Shown in pieces: positions 26,944-37,798 of a DNA stretch of 56,413 bases. A program made the position numbers and the translations under genes. The notes beneath the pieces were generated by a model. That model did no database searches and was not told where the DNA came from. It saw only the letters and a program-made list of their open reading frames with translations. Positions within the stretch are counted from its first letter, which is position 1, and every line of letters starts with the position of its first letter. The stretch lies in contig NZ_ACQT01000008.1 of NCBI RefSeq assembly GCF_000175235.1, positions 1 through 56,413 of the forward strand, written 5' to 3'. This DNA comes from Acidovorax delafieldii 2AN. GTDB taxonomy: Bacteria; Pseudomonadota; Gammaproteobacteria; Burkholderiales; Burkholderiaceae_C.

Positions 26944-27687
26944 ATGAAAAAGAAGCTCATCGCAGGCAACTGGAAGATGAACGGCAGTCTGGCTGCCAAT
27001 GAGGCGCTGGTGAACGCCATCGCGCAGGGCATGGGCCAGGCGGCCTGTGATGTGGCGGTGGCTGTGCCGGCGCCCTATCTCGCCCAGGTGGCGGGTCTTG
27101 TGGCAGGGACGCCGGTGGCCCTTGCGGCGCAAGATGTTTCGATGCAGGAGGTGGGCGCCTACACGGGTGAAGTGTCCGGGGCCATGCTGAAGGAATTTGG
27201 TGTGCGTTACGTGCTCGTGGGGCATTCGGAGCGTCGCCAGTACCACGCAGAAACCGATGCGGTGGTGGCAGCCAAGGCGCAACGGGCGCTGGCGACCGGT
27301 ATCACGCCCATTGTGTGCGTGGGCGAGACGCTGGCCGAGCGCGATGCCGGCGAGACCGAGGCGGTCGTCAAGCGCCAACTGGCTGCAGTCATTCATCTCA
27401 ATGGCCACTGCATCAGCGAAGTGGTGGTGGCCTACGAGCCCGTCTGGGCCATCGGCACCGGTCGCACGGCTTCGCCCGAGCAGGCGCAGCAGGTGCATGC
27501 CGTGCTGCGTGCACAACTGGCAGCCGCCAGCGAGCATGCCGATCGCATCCGTCTGCTGTACGGCGGCAGCATGAACGCCGCCAACGCTGCCCAGCTTCTG
27601 GCGCAGCCGGACATCGACGGCGGCCTGGTGGGCGGTGCCTCACTCAAAGCCCAGGACTTCTTGCAAATTATTGCTGCAGCCCAATAA
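26944..27687 (+). CDS. tpiA: Triosephosphate isomerase
   Basis: 247 residues from ATG 26944, 2 bases after the previous stop. Interconverts dihydroxyacetone phosphate and glyceraldehyde 3-phosphate in glycolysis and gluconeogenesis. The catalytic residues are in their usual settings: Lys in AGNWKMNG, His in [14 protein letters not shown], and Glu in [15 protein letters not shown] (loop 6, here [10 protein letters not shown]). The phosphate-binding [12 protein letters not shown] and GGLVGGASL are intact. Followed by secG, as in many Burkholderiales. Confidence 0.98.
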   Translation: MKKKLIAGNWKMNGSLAANEALVNAIAQGMGQAACDVAVAVPAPYLAQVAGLVAGTPVALAAQDVSMQEVGAYTGEVSGAMLKEFGVRYVLVGHSERRQYHAETDAVVAAKAQRALATGITPIVCVGETLAERDAGETEAVVKRQLAAVIHLNGHCISEVVVAYEPVWAIGTGRTASPEQAQQVHAVLRAQLAAASEHADRIRLLYGGSMNAANAAQLLAQPDIDGGLVGGASLKAQDFLQIIAAAQ

Positions 27688-27728
27688 GGGCGGGTGCAAC
27701 TAGCTATTAAATCAGGAGTAAAAAGAGA

Positions 27729-28115
27729 ATGAACGTGCTTGTGAATGTGGTGTTGGGTGTGCAGATGTTGACGGCTTTGGGCATGATCGGCCTGATTCTG
27801 GTCCAGCATGGAAAGGGCGCCGATATGGGCGCGGCTTTTGGCAGCGGCAGCTCTGGTAGCCTGTTTGGTGCCAGTGGCAGCGCCAATTTCCTTTCGCGCA
27901 CCACAGGAATTTTGGCCACGGTGTTTTTCGTGGCGACGCTGGCGCTGGCGTATTTTGGCAACGCCCGCCCCAGTAGCTCGGGCAGCGTGCTTGAAACGCC
28001 CGCTGCGGCTGTTCCTGCAGCGTCCACGCAGGCGCCTGCTGCAGCGGCTTCCGGTGCGGTGGTGCCAGCTCCTGCGGTTGCGGCATCAGGTGCCGGTCAG
28101 ATTCCAACGAAATAA
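27729..28115 (+). CDS. secG: Preprotein translocase subunit SecG
   Basis: 128 residues. Inner-membrane accessory subunit of SecYEG. Two transmembrane helices (VLVNVVLGVQMLTALGMIGL and TGILATVFFVATLALAYFG) flank the conserved cytoplasmic loop VQHGKGADMGAAFGSGSSGS with LFGASGSANFLSRTTG. The C-terminal tail is Ala/Pro-rich and low-complexity, common in betaproteobacterial SecG. The ribosome-binding AGGAG sits within AGCTATTAAATCAGGAGTA, which again resembles the start of the local repeat family. Confidence 0.95.
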   Translation: MNVLVNVVLGVQMLTALGMIGLILVQHGKGADMGAAFGSGSSGSLFGASGSANFLSRTTGILATVFFVATLALAYFGNARPSSSGSVLETPAAAVPAASTQAPAAAASGAVVPAPAVAASGAGQIPTK

Positions 28116-28229
28116 TCTGCACTAAATTGGACATATCCCTCGGGAGCAGGGTTTTTCCGGGGTAGAATTCTGGATTGTCTGGGAAGCCAAAACCGCAAGG
28201 TTCCTCATGCCATCCAGATGCAAAAAACA

Positions 28230-28314
28230 GCCGTCGTGGTGAAATTGGTAGACACGCTATCTTGAGGGGGTAGTGGCGAAAGCTGTGCGAGTTCGAGTCT
28301 CGCCGACGGCACCA
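28230..28314 (+). tRNA. tRNA-Leu (anticodon GAG)
   Basis: 85 bases. Acceptor stem GCCGTCG pairs with CGACGGC, D-arm GGTGAAATTGGTAGACAC, anticodon loop CTTGAGG (anticodon GAG), a long variable arm as expected for a class II tRNA, and the T-arm GCGAGTTCGAGTCTCGC. Discriminator A and an encoded CCA end. It matches the pattern of E. coli leuU and lies between secG and nuoA, a common Burkholderiales location. Confidence 0.96.
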
Positions 28315-28387
28315 AAACAAAGGCCTGCCTGCATGACCTGGTCAGGGTCCTGGAGGGCAAGGCCACAGCGGTGAGCACATCCTCCAG

Positions 28388-28747
28388 ATGAACCTCGATC
28401 AGTACCTCCCCGTCCTTTTGTTTGTCCTGGTCGGCGTTGCCGTAGGTATCGTGCCGCTGGTCCTGGGATATGTGCTGGGCCCCAATCGCCCGGACGCCGC
28501 AAAGAACTCCCCCTACGAATGCGGCTTTGAAGCCTTCGAGGATGCGCGCATGAAGTTTGATGTGCGCTACTACCTCGTGGCCATTCTTTTCATTCTGTTC
28601 GATCTCGAGATTGCTTTCCTCTTTCCGTGGGCTGTGACGCTCCAGGAAGTAGGGGTAACCGGCTTCGTGGCCGTGGTGATCTTCTTGGCCATTCTGGTGG
28701 TGGGGTTTGCCTACGAGTGGAAAAAAGGCGCCCTGAACTGGGAATGA
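28388..28747 (+). CDS. nuoA: NADH-quinone oxidoreductase subunit A
   Basis: 119 residues. Small membrane-arm subunit of respiratory complex I, with three hydrophobic helices. The cytoplasmic loop carries the conserved [20 protein letters not shown], followed by [13 protein letters not shown], close to the quinone-binding region. First gene of the 14-gene nuo operon, 73 bases after the tRNA gene. The operon promoter is not obvious; it may share the tpiA-secG transcript. Confidence 0.97.
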   Translation: MNLDQYLPVLLFVLVGVAVGIVPLVLGYVLGPNRPDAAKNSPYECGFEAFEDARMKFDVRYYLVAILFILFDLEIAFLFPWAVTLQEVGVTGFVAVVIFLAILVVGFAYEWKKGALNWE

Positions 28748-28771
28748 GCGGGCTTCACAAGGATTGATGCA

Positions 28772-29251
28772 ATGATTGAAGGCGTGATGAAGGAAGGCTT
28801 CATCACCACGAGTTACGACTCGGTGGTGAACTGGGCCAAGACCGGATCCCTGTGGCCCATGACCTTTGGTCTGGCTTGCTGTGCCGTGGAGATGATGCAT
28901 GCCGCCGCCGCGCGCTATGACATCGGACGCTTCGGTGCCGAAGTGTTCCGTGCCAGTCCACGCCAGTCGGATCTGATGATTGTGGCCGGCACGCTGTGCA
29001 ACAAGATGGCGCCTGCCCTGCGCAAGGTTTATGACCAGATGTCGGAGCCCCGCTGGGTCTTGTCCATGGGATCGTGCGCCAACGGTGGCGGTTATTACCA
29101 CTACAGCTATTCCGTTGTACGTGGTTGTGACCGCATCGTGCCTGTAGATGTGTATGTGCCTGGCTGCCCGCCTACGGCGGAAGCGTTGATCTACGGCATC
29201 ATTCAGCTGCAGCAGAAGATTCGCCGTACCAACACCATTGCACGGGCTTGA
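28772..29251 (+). CDS. nuoB: NADH-quinone oxidoreductase subunit B
   Basis: 159 residues. Hydrophilic subunit holding the last iron-sulfur centre (N2) before quinone. Its ligands are visible: the CC pair in [20 protein letters not shown], Cys in [12 protein letters not shown] and Cys in [12 protein letters not shown]. 24 bases after nuoA and 7 before nuoC. Confidence 0.98.
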   Translation: MIEGVMKEGFITTSYDSVVNWAKTGSLWPMTFGLACCAVEMMHAAAARYDIGRFGAEVFRASPRQSDLMIVAGTLCNKMAPALRKVYDQMSEPRWVLSMGSCANGGGYYHYSYSVVRGCDRIVPVDVYVPGCPPTAEALIYGIIQLQQKIRRTNTIARA

Positions 29252-29258
29252 AGGGTAG

Positions 29259-29870
29259 ATGATGACTGCTGTTGCCATTCGGCCTGAGAAGCTCAAGGAT
29301 GCCATTGCTGCCGTTCTGGGTGCCAAGGCCCGTCAGATCACGGTTGCGTTGGAGGAGGTGACTGTGGTGGTCGCCGCTGCGGATTACCGTGATGCGATGC
29401 AGCTGCTGCGCGATTCGGAGGCCTGCCGCTTCGAGCAGCTCATCGATCTGTGCGGTGTGGACTATTCCTCCTATGCCGACAAGGTGCACGAGGGTGCGCG
29501 GTATGGCGTGGTGTCGCACCTGTTGTCGGTCAGTCTCAACCAGCGCGTGCGCGTCAAGGTGTTCTGCCCTGACGACGATTTTCCCGTAGTGGCTTCGGTG
29601 TCTGACCTGTGGAACTCCGCCAACTGGTACGAGCGCGAGGCCTTTGACCTGTTCGGTATTGTGTTTGATGGACACAACGATTTGCGCCGCATTCTGACCG
29701 ACTACGGTTTCATCGGCCATCCCTTCCGCAAGGATTTCCCACTGTCGGGCCATGTCGAAATGCGCTACGACACCGAGCGTCGCCGCGTCGTCTATGAGCC
29801 CGTGTCCATCGAGCCGCGAGAAATCACGCCTCGCATCATCCGCGAAGACAAGTACGGAGGCCTGCACTGA
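29259..29870 (+). CDS. nuoC: NADH-quinone oxidoreductase subunit C
   Basis: 203 residues (a second ATG at 29262 is as likely a start, being better spaced from GGG). Contains the 30-kDa subunit signature [12 protein letters not shown]-like stretch ([20 protein letters not shown]) and [20 protein letters not shown]. Sits in the peripheral arm, contacting NuoB and NuoD. It is separate from nuoD, unlike the fused NuoCD of E. coli. Confidence 0.97.
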   Translation: MMTAVAIRPEKLKDAIAAVLGAKARQITVALEEVTVVVAAADYRDAMQLLRDSEACRFEQLIDLCGVDYSSYADKVHEGARYGVVSHLLSVSLNQRVRVKVFCPDDDFPVVASVSDLWNSANWYEREAFDLFGIVFDGHNDLRRILTDYGFIGHPFRKDFPLSGHVEMRYDTERRRVVYEPVSIEPREITPRIIREDKYGGLH

Positions 29871-29899
29871 GCCGCCGCGCGCGTCTCATGTGATCCATC

Positions 29900-31153
29900 A
29901 TGGCTGAAATCAAGAACTATTCCCTGAATTTTGGGCCGCAGCACCCAGCTGCGCACGGTGTGCTGCGACTGGTGCTGGAGCTCGATGGCGAAGTGGTGCA
30001 ACGCGCCGATCCGCACATCGGCTTGCTGCACCGTGCCACGGAGAAGCTGGCCGAGCACAAGACCTACATCCAGTCGCTGCCTTATATGGACCGTCTGGAT
30101 TACGTTTCGATGATGTCCAACGAGCACGCTTACTGCCTGGCCATCGAGAAGTTGCTGGGTATCGAAGTGCCGGTGCGCGCGCAGTACATACGCGTGATGT
30201 TTGCCGAAATCACGCGCTTGCTCAACCACCTCATGTGGCTGGGTTCGCACGGTAACGACTGCGGCAGCTCGACCATTCTGATCTACACCTTCCGCGAGCG
30301 TGAAGATCTGTTCGACATGTATGAGGCCGTGTCGGGCGCGCGCATGCATGCAGCGTATTTCCGTCCCGGTGGCGTCTACCGTGATCTGCCGGACAGCATG
30401 CCGCAGTACAAGGTCAGCAAGATCAAGAATGCCAAGGCCCTGGAGGCGATGAACCAGAACCGCAAGGGTTCCTTGCTCGACTTTATCGACGACTTCACGC
30501 GCCGTTTCCCTGGCTGCATGGACGAGTACGAGACGCTGCTTACCGACAACCGCATCTGGAAGCAGCGCACCGTGGGCATCGGCGTGGTTTCGCCCGAGCG
30601 AGCCCTGAACCTCGGAATGACTGGCCCGATGCTGCGTGGCTCGGGCATCGCCTGGGATCTGCGCAAAACGCAGCCTTACGACGTTTACGACCGCGTCGAT
30701 TTCGACGTGCCTGTGGGCAAGACGGGCGATTGCTACGACCGGTATCTGGTTCGCATTCAGGAGATGCGCGAGTCCAATCGCATCATCAAGCAGTGTGTCG
30801 ACTGGTTGCGCGCCAATCCGGGGCCGGTGATTACCGACAACCACAAGATTGCCCCTCCCGATCGCGAATCCATGAAATCCAACATGGAAGAGCTGATCCA
30901 CCACTTCAAGTTGTTCACTGAGGGCTTCCATGTCCCCGAGGGCGAAGCCTATGCTGCAGTCGAGCACCCCAAGGGAGAGTTCGGCATCTACTTGGTCAGC
31001 GACGGTGCTAACAAGCCCTACCGTTTGAAGATTCGCGCTCCGGGTTTTGCGCACTTGGCGACGCTCGATGAAATGGCTCGGGGCCACATGATTGCGGATG
31101 CCGTGGCCATCATCGGAACCATGGATATCGTGTTCGGAGAAATTGACCGATGA
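29900..31153 (+). CDS. nuoD: NADH-quinone oxidoreductase subunit D
   Basis: 417 residues. Begins with [20 protein letters not shown], the 49-kDa subunit signature, with the histidines that line the quinone cavity. Further motifs are [38 protein letters not shown] and the C-terminal [20 protein letters not shown] with [12 protein letters not shown]. The stop overlaps the nuoE start by four bases (ATGA). Confidence 0.98.
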   Translation: MAEIKNYSLNFGPQHPAAHGVLRLVLELDGEVVQRADPHIGLLHRATEKLAEHKTYIQSLPYMDRLDYVSMMSNEHAYCLAIEKLLGIEVPVRAQYIRVMFAEITRLLNHLMWLGSHGNDCGSSTILIYTFREREDLFDMYEAVSGARMHAAYFRPGGVYRDLPDSMPQYKVSKIKNAKALEAMNQNRKGSLLDFIDDFTRRFPGCMDEYETLLTDNRIWKQRTVGIGVVSPERALNLGMTGPMLRGSGIAWDLRKTQPYDVYDRVDFDVPVGKTGDCYDRYLVRIQEMRESNRIIKQCVDWLRANPGPVITDNHKIAPPDRESMKSNMEELIHHFKLFTEGFHVPEGEAYAAVEHPKGEFGIYLVSDGANKPYRLKIRAPGFAHLATLDEMARGHMIADAVAIIGTMDIVFGEIDR

Positions 31154-31641
31154 TTACCGAAGCGACCAAGGCGCGATTCGCGCGCGAAGTGGCCAAATAC
31201 CCACCTGAGCAGAAGCAGTCTGCCGTGATGGCCTGTCTGTCCATCGTGCAGCAGGAGCTGGGGTATGTCAGCGAAGCCAGCGAGGCCGCAATTGCCGAGT
31301 ACCTCGGCATGCCGCAGATCGCAGTGCACGAAGTCACCACGTTCTACAACATGTACAACCAGCAGCCGGTGGGCAAGTACAAGCTCAACGTCTGTACCAA
31401 TCTGCCCTGTCTGTTGCGAGACGGCGGCAAAGCTCTTGAGCATCTGGAGCAGAAACTGGGTATTTCAATGGGGGAAACCACGCCGGATGGTCTGTTCACC
31501 CTGCAGCAATGCGAGTGCCTGGGCGCTTGCGCCGACGCGCCAGTGATGCTGGTCAACGACCGCAACATGTGCAGCTTCATGGGCAATGACAAACTCGACC
31601 AGTTGGTTGACAGCCTGCGGGCAGCGGAGGCCAAACAATGA
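31150..31641 (+). CDS. nuoE: NADH-quinone oxidoreductase subunit E
   Basis: 163 residues. 24-kDa-type subunit of the NADH-dehydrogenase tip with the N1a [2Fe-2S] cluster: Cys ligands in CTNLPCLL and in [15 protein letters not shown]. The preceding [20 protein letters not shown] stretch is family-typical. Starts inside the nuoD stop and stops inside the nuoF start (ATGA at 31638), so the three are translationally coupled. Confidence 0.97.
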   Translation: MITEATKARFAREVAKYPPEQKQSAVMACLSIVQQELGYVSEASEAAIAEYLGMPQIAVHEVTTFYNMYNQQPVGKYKLNVCTNLPCLLRDGGKALEHLEQKLGISMGETTPDGLFTLQQCECLGACADAPVMLVNDRNMCSFMGNDKLDQLVDSLRAAEAKQ

Positions 31642-32993
31642 CTTCCGCAGCACAGGTGCTTTCCCAGTTCCAGGCGGCGGGCGTCGAGACCTGCTTCCAT
31701 GACCGCCATATCACGCCCCAGATCTATGCCGACCTGAATGGCTCCAACTGGAGCATCAAGGACTACGAAGCACGCGGTGGCTACCATGCACTGCGCACCA
31801 TTCTGGGCAAGGATGGCGGTGAGGGGCTCACCCAGGACCAAGTGATCGCTACGGTCAAAGAATCCGGCTTGCGCGGCCGGGGCGGTGCGGGCTTCCCTAC
31901 GGGCCTGAAGTGGAGTTTCATGCCCCGCCAGTTCCCGGGCCAGAAGTACCTGGTGTGCAATTCCGACGAGGGCGAACCGGGAACCTGCAAGGATCGCGAC
32001 ATCCTGATGTACAACCCGCACATCGTGATCGAGGGCATGATCATTGCCGCTTATGCGATGGGCATCACGGTCGGGTACAACTACATCCACGGCGAGATCT
32101 TCCAAGTCTACGAGCGCTTTGAAGCAGCACTGGAAGAAGCGCGCGCCGCTGGCTATCTGGGCAACGGCATCCTCGGAACGGGTTTCAGTTTCCAGCTGCA
32201 CGCCCACCATGGCTTCGGTGCCTACATCTGCGGCGAGGAAACCGCGCTGCTCGAATCGCTGGAAGGCAAGAAGGGCCAGCCACGCTTCAAGCCACCGTTT
32301 CCGGCCAGTTTCGGCCTGTATGGCAAGCCCACCACCATCAACAACACCGAAACCTTCGCCGCAGTGCCGTGGATCATCCGCAATGGCGGCGCGGCCTACC
32401 TGGCCTGTGGCAAACCGAACAACGGTGGCACCAAGATTTTCTCGGTCAGCGGTGACGTGGAGCGCCCCGGTAACTATGAAATCCCGCTGGGTACGCCCTT
32501 CTCCAAGCTGCTTGAGCTAGCAGGTGGCGTGCGCACGGGCCGCCAGCTCAAGGCTGTGATTCCGGGTGGTTCGTCGTCTCCGGTGCTGCCGGCATCGATC
32601 ATCATGGATTGCACCATGGACTACGACTCGATTGCCAAGGCCGGCTCCATGCTGGGCTCCGGCGCCGTGATCGTCATGGACGACAGCCGATGCATGGTTG
32701 AATCGCTCAAGCGGCTGTCTTATTTCTACATGCACGAGTCCTGCGGACAGTGCACGCCATGCCGGGAAGGTACCGGATGGCTCTGGCGCCTGGTGGATCG
32801 CATCCACCGCGGCGAAGGCCGCCCTGCGGACATGGATGTGCTCGATTCCGTGGCTGGCAACATCATGGGCCGCACGATCTGTGCGCTGGGCGATGCGGCG
32901 GCGATGCCCGTGCGCGCCATGATCAAGCACTTCCGTCCCGAGTTCGAAGCACTGATTCCGAACAAGACCCCTCAGGCCGCGCCCTCTGCCTGA
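31638..32993 (+). CDS. nuoF: NADH-quinone oxidoreductase subunit F
   Basis: 451 residues. 51-kDa subunit that binds NADH and FMN. Visible are the NADH loop [13 protein letters not shown], the FMN region [39 protein letters not shown], and the N3 [4Fe-4S] ligands in [19 protein letters not shown] with a fourth Cys in [14 protein letters not shown]. Electrons enter complex I here. Confidence 0.98.
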   Translation: MTSAAQVLSQFQAAGVETCFHDRHITPQIYADLNGSNWSIKDYEARGGYHALRTILGKDGGEGLTQDQVIATVKESGLRGRGGAGFPTGLKWSFMPRQFPGQKYLVCNSDEGEPGTCKDRDILMYNPHIVIEGMIIAAYAMGITVGYNYIHGEIFQVYERFEAALEEARAAGYLGNGILGTGFSFQLHAHHGFGAYICGEETALLESLEGKKGQPRFKPPFPASFGLYGKPTTINNTETFAAVPWIIRNGGAAYLACGKPNNGGTKIFSVSGDVERPGNYEIPLGTPFSKLLELAGGVRTGRQLKAVIPGGSSSPVLPASIIMDCTMDYDSIAKAGSMLGSGAVIVMDDSRCMVESLKRLSYFYMHESCGQCTPCREGTGWLWRLVDRIHRGEGRPADMDVLDSVAGNIMGRTICALGDAAAMPVRAMIKHFRPEFEALIPNKTPQAAPSA

Positions 32994-33008
32994 TCGCGAG
33001 AAAAGCAT

Positions 33009-35144
33009 ATGGTTGAAATTGAATTGGACGGTCAGAAGGTAGAAGTCACCGAGGGTTCCATGGTGATGCACGCCGCTGAAAAGGCCGGCACCTACATTCC
33101 TCATTTCTGCTACCACAAGAAGCTCTCCATTGCGGCCAATTGCCGCATGTGCCTGGTGGATGTGGAGAAGGCACCCAAGCCCATGCCCGCCTGCGCCACG
33201 CCTGTCACGCAGGGCATGATCGTGCGCACCAAGACGGACAAGGCCATTCAGGCACAGAAGTCGGTCATGGAGTTCCTGCTGATCAACCATCCGCTGGATT
33301 GCCCCATCTGCGACCAGGGCGGCGAATGCCAGCTCCAGGATCTGGCGGTGGGCTATGGCGCGTCTTCGTCGCGCTATGGCGAAGAGAAGCGGGTAGTCCT
33401 CCACAAGGACGTGGGCCCGCTGATCTCGATGGAAGAGATGACGCGCTGCATCCACTGCACGCGTTGCGTGCGTTTTGGCCAAGAAGTGGCAGGCGTGATG
33501 GAACTCGGGATGATTCACCGGGGTGAGCACTCCGAGATCACCACGGTCACTGGCGACACCGTTGATTCCGAACTGTCGGGCAACATGATCGACATCTGCC
33601 CCGTGGGGGCGCTGACCAGCAAGCCTTTCCGCTACAGCGCCCGCACCTGGGAGCTTTCGCGCCGCAAGTCGGTGAGTCCCCACGACTCTGCCGGCGCCAA
33701 CCTCATCGTGCAGGTGAAGAACCACAGGGTCATGCGCGTCGTGCCCTTTGAGAACGAGGAAGTCAACGAGTGCTGGATTGCGGACCGCGATCGTTTCTCG
33801 TATGAGGCCCTCAACAGCGATGAGCGATTGACCCAGCCCATGCTCAAACAGGGTGGTGAATGGCGCGAGGTCGACTGGCAGACCGCCCTTGAGTACGTGG
33901 CCAATGGCTTGCGGTGTGTTCGCAACGACCATGGAGCGGGTGCCATCGGTGCCCTGGTCAGCCCGCACAGCACATTGGAAGAGCTGTATCTGGCCGGCGC
34001 CCTGGTGCGCGGTCTGGGGAGCGACAACATCGACTACCGGTTGCGCAATGCCGAATTCCCCGCCGCCAGCGGTATCCGCTGGCTGGGGACGTCCATTGCC
34101 TCGCTGTCTACCTTGCAGCGCGTGCTGGTCATCGGCTCCAACCTGCGCAAGGATCACCCGCTGTTTGCGCAGCGTATTCGCCAGGCAGCGCGCCATGGTT
34201 GTGTGGTCAGTGCTATTAATTCGGTAGTGCATGACTGGGCCATGCCCGTGGCGCACACGCTGGTGCAGCCATCTGCCGCGTGGGAGCAGGCTCTGGCAAG
34301 TGTTGCAGCCGCCATCGCTCAGGAAAAAGGCGTGCAAGCGCCCGATGGGGCTGCGCAAGTGGACGAATCCGCGCTGGCCATCGCCCGTTCCTTGCTCGCC
34401 GGCGAGCGCAAGGCGATCTTGCTGGGGAATGCAGCGGCCCACCACGGGCATGCCAGCCGGTTGCTGGTGCTCGCGCAGTGGATTGCTGAGCAGGTGGGCG
34501 CAACGGTGGGCTATCTCACCGAAGCCGCCAACACGGTGGGTGCCCAGTACGCCAAGGCACTCCCGCTCCAGGGCGGCCAGAATGCGGGTCAGATGCTGGC
34601 AGGCGGATTGAAGGCAGCCCTCTTGCTGAACACCGAACCTGCCTTCGATTCGGCCGCCGGCGAGGCCGCGTGCCAGGCGCTTGCCAAGACGGACATGGTG
34701 GTCACACTGAGTCCTTTCAAGACCAACATGGCGTTCAGTGACGTCCTGCTGCCCATCGCACCCTTCACTGAAACATCCGGCAGCTTTGTAAATGCTGAAG
34801 GGCGGTTGCAGAGTTTCCATGCCGTGGTCCGTCCACTGGCTGAGACACGGCCCGCCTGGAAGGTTCTGCGGGTATTGGCGAATTTGCTCAGTATCCCGGG
34901 CTTCGATTTTGAAACCTCGCAGGATGTGCTGGCCCAGGCTACCCATACGCCGGCCGGTGGCGTGCCATCGGTGTCCCCGGCTGAATTGAACAATGCGCAG
35001 GCCATGCTGCCTCCAGCGGCAACACCAGTGGTGGGCGAGCCCGCAGTGGCTGCCATCTACCAGCTCGATGGGCTGGTGCGCCGCGCTCCCTCGTTGCAGT
35101 TGACTGCGGATGGCCGCCTCGCCCAGGAAGGAGTCGCAGCATGA
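33009..35144 (+). CDS. nuoG: NADH-quinone oxidoreductase subunit G
   Basis: 711 residues. 75-kDa iron-sulfur subunit. N-terminal ferredoxin domain with N1b ligands in [20 protein letters not shown] and ACATPV; N5 site [20 protein letters not shown] with the characteristic His in place of one Cys; N4 ligands in [10 protein letters not shown] and IDICPVGAL. The rest is a molybdopterin-oxidoreductase-like domain without cofactor. It is shorter than the 900-residue E. coli form and I see no extra N7 cluster motif. Overlaps nuoH by four bases. Confidence 0.97.
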   Translation: MVEIELDGQKVEVTEGSMVMHAAEKAGTYIPHFCYHKKLSIAANCRMCLVDVEKAPKPMPACATPVTQGMIVRTKTDKAIQAQKSVMEFLLINHPLDCPICDQGGECQLQDLAVGYGASSSRYGEEKRVVLHKDVGPLISMEEMTRCIHCTRCVRFGQEVAGVMELGMIHRGEHSEITTVTGDTVDSELSGNMIDICPVGALTSKPFRYSARTWELSRRKSVSPHDSAGANLIVQVKNHRVMRVVPFENEEVNECWIADRDRFSYEALNSDERLTQPMLKQGGEWREVDWQTALEYVANGLRCVRNDHGAGAIGALVSPHSTLEELYLAGALVRGLGSDNIDYRLRNAEFPAASGIRWLGTSIASLSTLQRVLVIGSNLRKDHPLFAQRIRQAARHGCVVSAINSVVHDWAMPVAHTLVQPSAAWEQALASVAAAIAQEKGVQAPDGAAQVDESALAIARSLLAGERKAILLGNAAAHHGHASRLLVLAQWIAEQVGATVGYLTEAANTVGAQYAKALPLQGGQNAGQMLAGGLKAALLLNTEPAFDSAAGEAACQALAKTDMVVTLSPFKTNMAFSDVLLPIAPFTETSGSFVNAEGRLQSFHAVVRPLAETRPAWKVLRVLANLLSIPGFDFETSQDVLAQATHTPAGGVPSVSPAELNNAQAMLPPAATPVVGEPAVAAIYQLDGLVRRAPSLQLTADGRLAQEGVAA

Positions 35145-36223
35145 TCGACGCGCTCTACAACGCAGGCCTGCACCTGATGGGTTATGGCTGGTGGACCGCC
35201 GCCGCATGGCCGGTGCTGTGGATTCTTTTGAAGATTGTCGTCATCCTTGCCCCGCTGATGGGCGCTGTGGCCTATCTGACACTGTGGGAGCGCAAGCTGC
35301 TGGGCTTCATGCAGGTCCGCTACGGCCCCAACCGCGTCGGTCCCATGGGACTGCTGCAGCCCATCGCCGATGCGCTCAAGCTGCTGACCAAGGAAATCAT
35401 CCAGCCAACCGCCGCGAGCAAAGGGCTCTTCGTGCTGGGTCCCGTCATGGCGATCATGCCTGCGCTGGCGGCATGGGTGGCTATTCCGTTCGGTCCTGAC
35501 GTTGCGCTGGCCAACGTGAATGCGGGTTTGCTGCTGGTGATGGCTATCACTTCCATCGAGGTGTACGGCGTGATCATTGCCGGGTGGGCGTCCAATTCCA
35601 AATACGCCTTCCTGGGGGCTCTGCGGGCTTCGGCCCAAATGGTCAGCTATGAAATCGCCATGGGGTTCTGCTTCCTGGTGGTGATCATGGTCTCGGGCAG
35701 CATGAATCTGACCGAAATCGTGATGGGGCAGGGACGCGGCATGGCTGCCGACAAGGGTCTCGTTTTCCTCTCCTGGAATTGGTTGCCGCTGCTGCCGATC
35801 TTTCTGGTCTACCTGATCTCCGGCGTGGCCGAAACCAACCGCCATCCCTTCGACGTTGTCGAAGGTGAAGCCGAAATCGTGGCAGGTCATATGGTCGAGT
35901 ATTCGGGCATGGGTTTTGCCATCTTCTTCCTGGCCGAGTACGCCAGCATGTGGCTGGTGTCCATCCTGGCGGCATTGATGTTCCTGGGCGGATGGCTTCC
36001 ACCCATCGACAGCGCACTGTTCAACTGGATTCCCGGTTGGATCTGGCTGGGTCTCAAGACGTTCGTCGTGGTGTCCATGTTCATCTGGATCCGTGCCACG
36101 TTCCCGCGGTTCCGCTATGACCAGATCATGCGTCTGGGCTGGAAGATCTTCATTCCGGTCACCCTGGTGTGGCTGCTCATCGTCGGCGGGTGGTTGCTCT
36201 CGCCTTGGAATATCTGGAAATAA
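35141..36223 (+). CDS. nuoH: NADH-quinone oxidoreductase subunit H
   Basis: 360 residues with eight or nine membrane helices. The conserved loops are [20 protein letters not shown] with [15 protein letters not shown], and [20 protein letters not shown] with [20 protein letters not shown], which form the entrance to the quinone chamber. It links the peripheral arm to the proton-pumping membrane arm. Confidence 0.98.
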   Translation: MIDALYNAGLHLMGYGWWTAAAWPVLWILLKIVVILAPLMGAVAYLTLWERKLLGFMQVRYGPNRVGPMGLLQPIADALKLLTKEIIQPTAASKGLFVLGPVMAIMPALAAWVAIPFGPDVALANVNAGLLLVMAITSIEVYGVIIAGWASNSKYAFLGALRASAQMVSYEIAMGFCFLVVIMVSGSMNLTEIVMGQGRGMAADKGLVFLSWNWLPLLPIFLVYLISGVAETNRHPFDVVEGEAEIVAGHMVEYSGMGFAIFFLAEYASMWLVSILAALMFLGGWLPPIDSALFNWIPGWIWLGLKTFVVVSMFIWIRATFPRFRYDQIMRLGWKIFIPVTLVWLLIVGGWLLSPWNIWK

Positions 36224-36235
36224 GCGGGGACACAA

Positions 36236-36745
36236 ATGACTGCTGTTGCTGCTGCACCTTTTTCGCTGAAAGACTTCTTCAAGAGTTTCATGCTGGTGGA
36301 ACTCGTCAAGGGCATGGCCCTGACCGGGCGCTACGCCTTTCGCCGCAAGGTGACGGTGCAGTTTCCTGAAGAAAAGACGCCACTCTCGCCCCGTTTCCGG
36401 GGGCTGCATGCCCTGCGCCGTTATGACAATGGCGAAGAGCGTTGCATTGCCTGCAAGCTGTGCGAGGCCGTCTGCCCCGCGATGGCAATTACCATCGAAT
36501 CGGATGTGCGTGCCGATGGCTCGCGCCGTACGACGCGCTACGACATCGACCTGACCAAGTGCATCTTCTGTGGCTTCTGCGAAGAAAGTTGCCCGGTCGA
36601 TTCAATCGTCGAAACCCACATCCTCGAGTACCACGGAGAAAAGCGGGGCGACCTCTATTTCACCAAGGACATGCTGCTCGCCGTGGGCGATCGCTATGAA
36701 GGTGAAATTGCTGCGGCGAAGGCCGCCGACGCCAAGTACCGCTGA
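36236..36745 (+). CDS. nuoI: NADH-quinone oxidoreductase subunit I
   Basis: 169 residues. TYKY-type subunit with two ferredoxin-like [4Fe-4S] motifs (N6a and N6b): [16 protein letters not shown] and [16 protein letters not shown]. The [20 protein letters not shown] and [17 protein letters not shown] segments are typical of alpha/betaproteobacterial NuoI. Electrons pass from NuoG through it to NuoB. Confidence 0.98.
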   Translation: MTAVAAAPFSLKDFFKSFMLVELVKGMALTGRYAFRRKVTVQFPEEKTPLSPRFRGLHALRRYDNGEERCIACKLCEAVCPAMAITIESDVRADGSRRTTRYDIDLTKCIFCGFCEESCPVDSIVETHILEYHGEKRGDLYFTKDMLLAVGDRYEGEIAAAKAADAKYR

Positions 36746-36796
36746 CGCGGTTTGTGCGAGTTTCTCAAGGCCAGACCTTCTACAAAGAAACGATTC

Positions 36797-37465
36797 ATGG
36801 ACGCCAAGACTGGTTTTTTCTATCTTTTCTCGGTTGTGCTGCTTTTCGCAGCCTTCCGAGTGATCACCGCGCGCAATCCCGTGCATGCGGTACTACACCT
36901 CATCCTGGCTTTTTCGCAGGCTGCCGCCATCTGGCTGCTTCTCAAGGCGGAGTTCCTGGCCATCGTGCTGGTGCTGGTGTACCTGGGCGCGGTCATGGTG
37001 CTGTTCCTCTTCGTGGTGATGATGCTGGATATCCACATCGATACCATCCGCAAGGGGTTCTGGAAGCACTTTCCCCTGGCCGCGTTCATCGGCGCCATGA
37101 TTGCCCTCGAGATGGCGGCTGTCCTCATGGGGGGATTTCGTGGCCTGGATGAACCCAAGGCTGCGGCCGTGGTCCTGGATGCGGCAGGCCAGGTGGTTCC
37201 CTATTCCAATGCCAAGGCTCTGGGTAAGCTGCTTTACACCGAATACCTGTATCCCGTTGAAATTGCCGCTGTCATTTTGCTGGTGGCCATGATCGCTGCC
37301 ATCGCGCTCACGCTGCGCCAGCGCAAGGACACCAAGGCGATTGATCCGTCGAGCCAGATCCGGGTGCGCGCCAAGGACCGTCTGCAGGTGGTGAAGTTGG
37401 CGGTGACTCGCAAGCCCGACCCCGAGACCGCCGGCGAGCCCGCCCTTGAGGAGAAGAAAGCATGA
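36797..37465 (+). CDS. nuoJ: NADH-quinone oxidoreductase subunit J
   Basis: 222 residues from ATG 36797. Five membrane helices; conserved [20 protein letters not shown], and in helix 3 [20 protein letters not shown], whose pi-bulge takes part in proton-pump coupling. The C-terminal 50 residues are charged and variable. The stop overlaps nuoK by four bases (ATGA). Confidence 0.95.
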   Translation: MDAKTGFFYLFSVVLLFAAFRVITARNPVHAVLHLILAFSQAAAIWLLLKAEFLAIVLVLVYLGAVMVLFLFVVMMLDIHIDTIRKGFWKHFPLAAFIGAMIALEMAAVLMGGFRGLDEPKAAAVVLDAAGQVVPYSNAKALGKLLYTEYLYPVEIAAVILLVAMIAAIALTLRQRKDTKAIDPSSQIRVRAKDRLQVVKLAVTRKPDPETAGEPALEEKKA

Positions 37466-37770
37466 CTTTGACGCTGGGCCATTTTCTTTCGTTGGGCGCC
37501 ATGCTGTTCGCGTTGGCCGTGATCGGTATCTTCCTCAATCGCAAGAATCTCATTGTGCTGTTGATGGCCATCGAGTTGATGTTGCTCGCGGTCAACATGA
37601 ACTTCGTGGCGTTCTCGCACTATCTGGGTGACATGCACGGCCAGGTGTTCGTGTTCTTCATCCTGACAGTGGCGGCGGCCGAATCGGCCATCGGGCTGGC
37701 CATCCTGGTGCTGCTCTTCCGCAACAAGTCCAGCATCAACGCGGAAGATCTCAACACCCTTAAGGGTTGA
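37462..37770 (+). CDS. nuoK: NADH-quinone oxidoreductase subunit K
   Basis: 102 residues, the usual length. Three helices, with the membrane Glu residues of the proton path in [19 protein letters not shown] and in [19 protein letters not shown]. Also known as the MnhC-like subunit. 28 bases before nuoL. Confidence 0.97.
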   Translation: MTLTLGHFLSLGAMLFALAVIGIFLNRKNLIVLLMAIELMLLAVNMNFVAFSHYLGDMHGQVFVFFILTVAAAESAIGLAILVLLFRNKSSINAEDLNTLKG

Positions 37771-37798
37771 GTCGCCGGTATTCCCAAGGTTCTCAAGA

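Noticed and set aside
28137-28156. Terminator after secG (CCCT...AGGG then TTTTT)
   Set aside because: The stem is only four base pairs; too weak to call.
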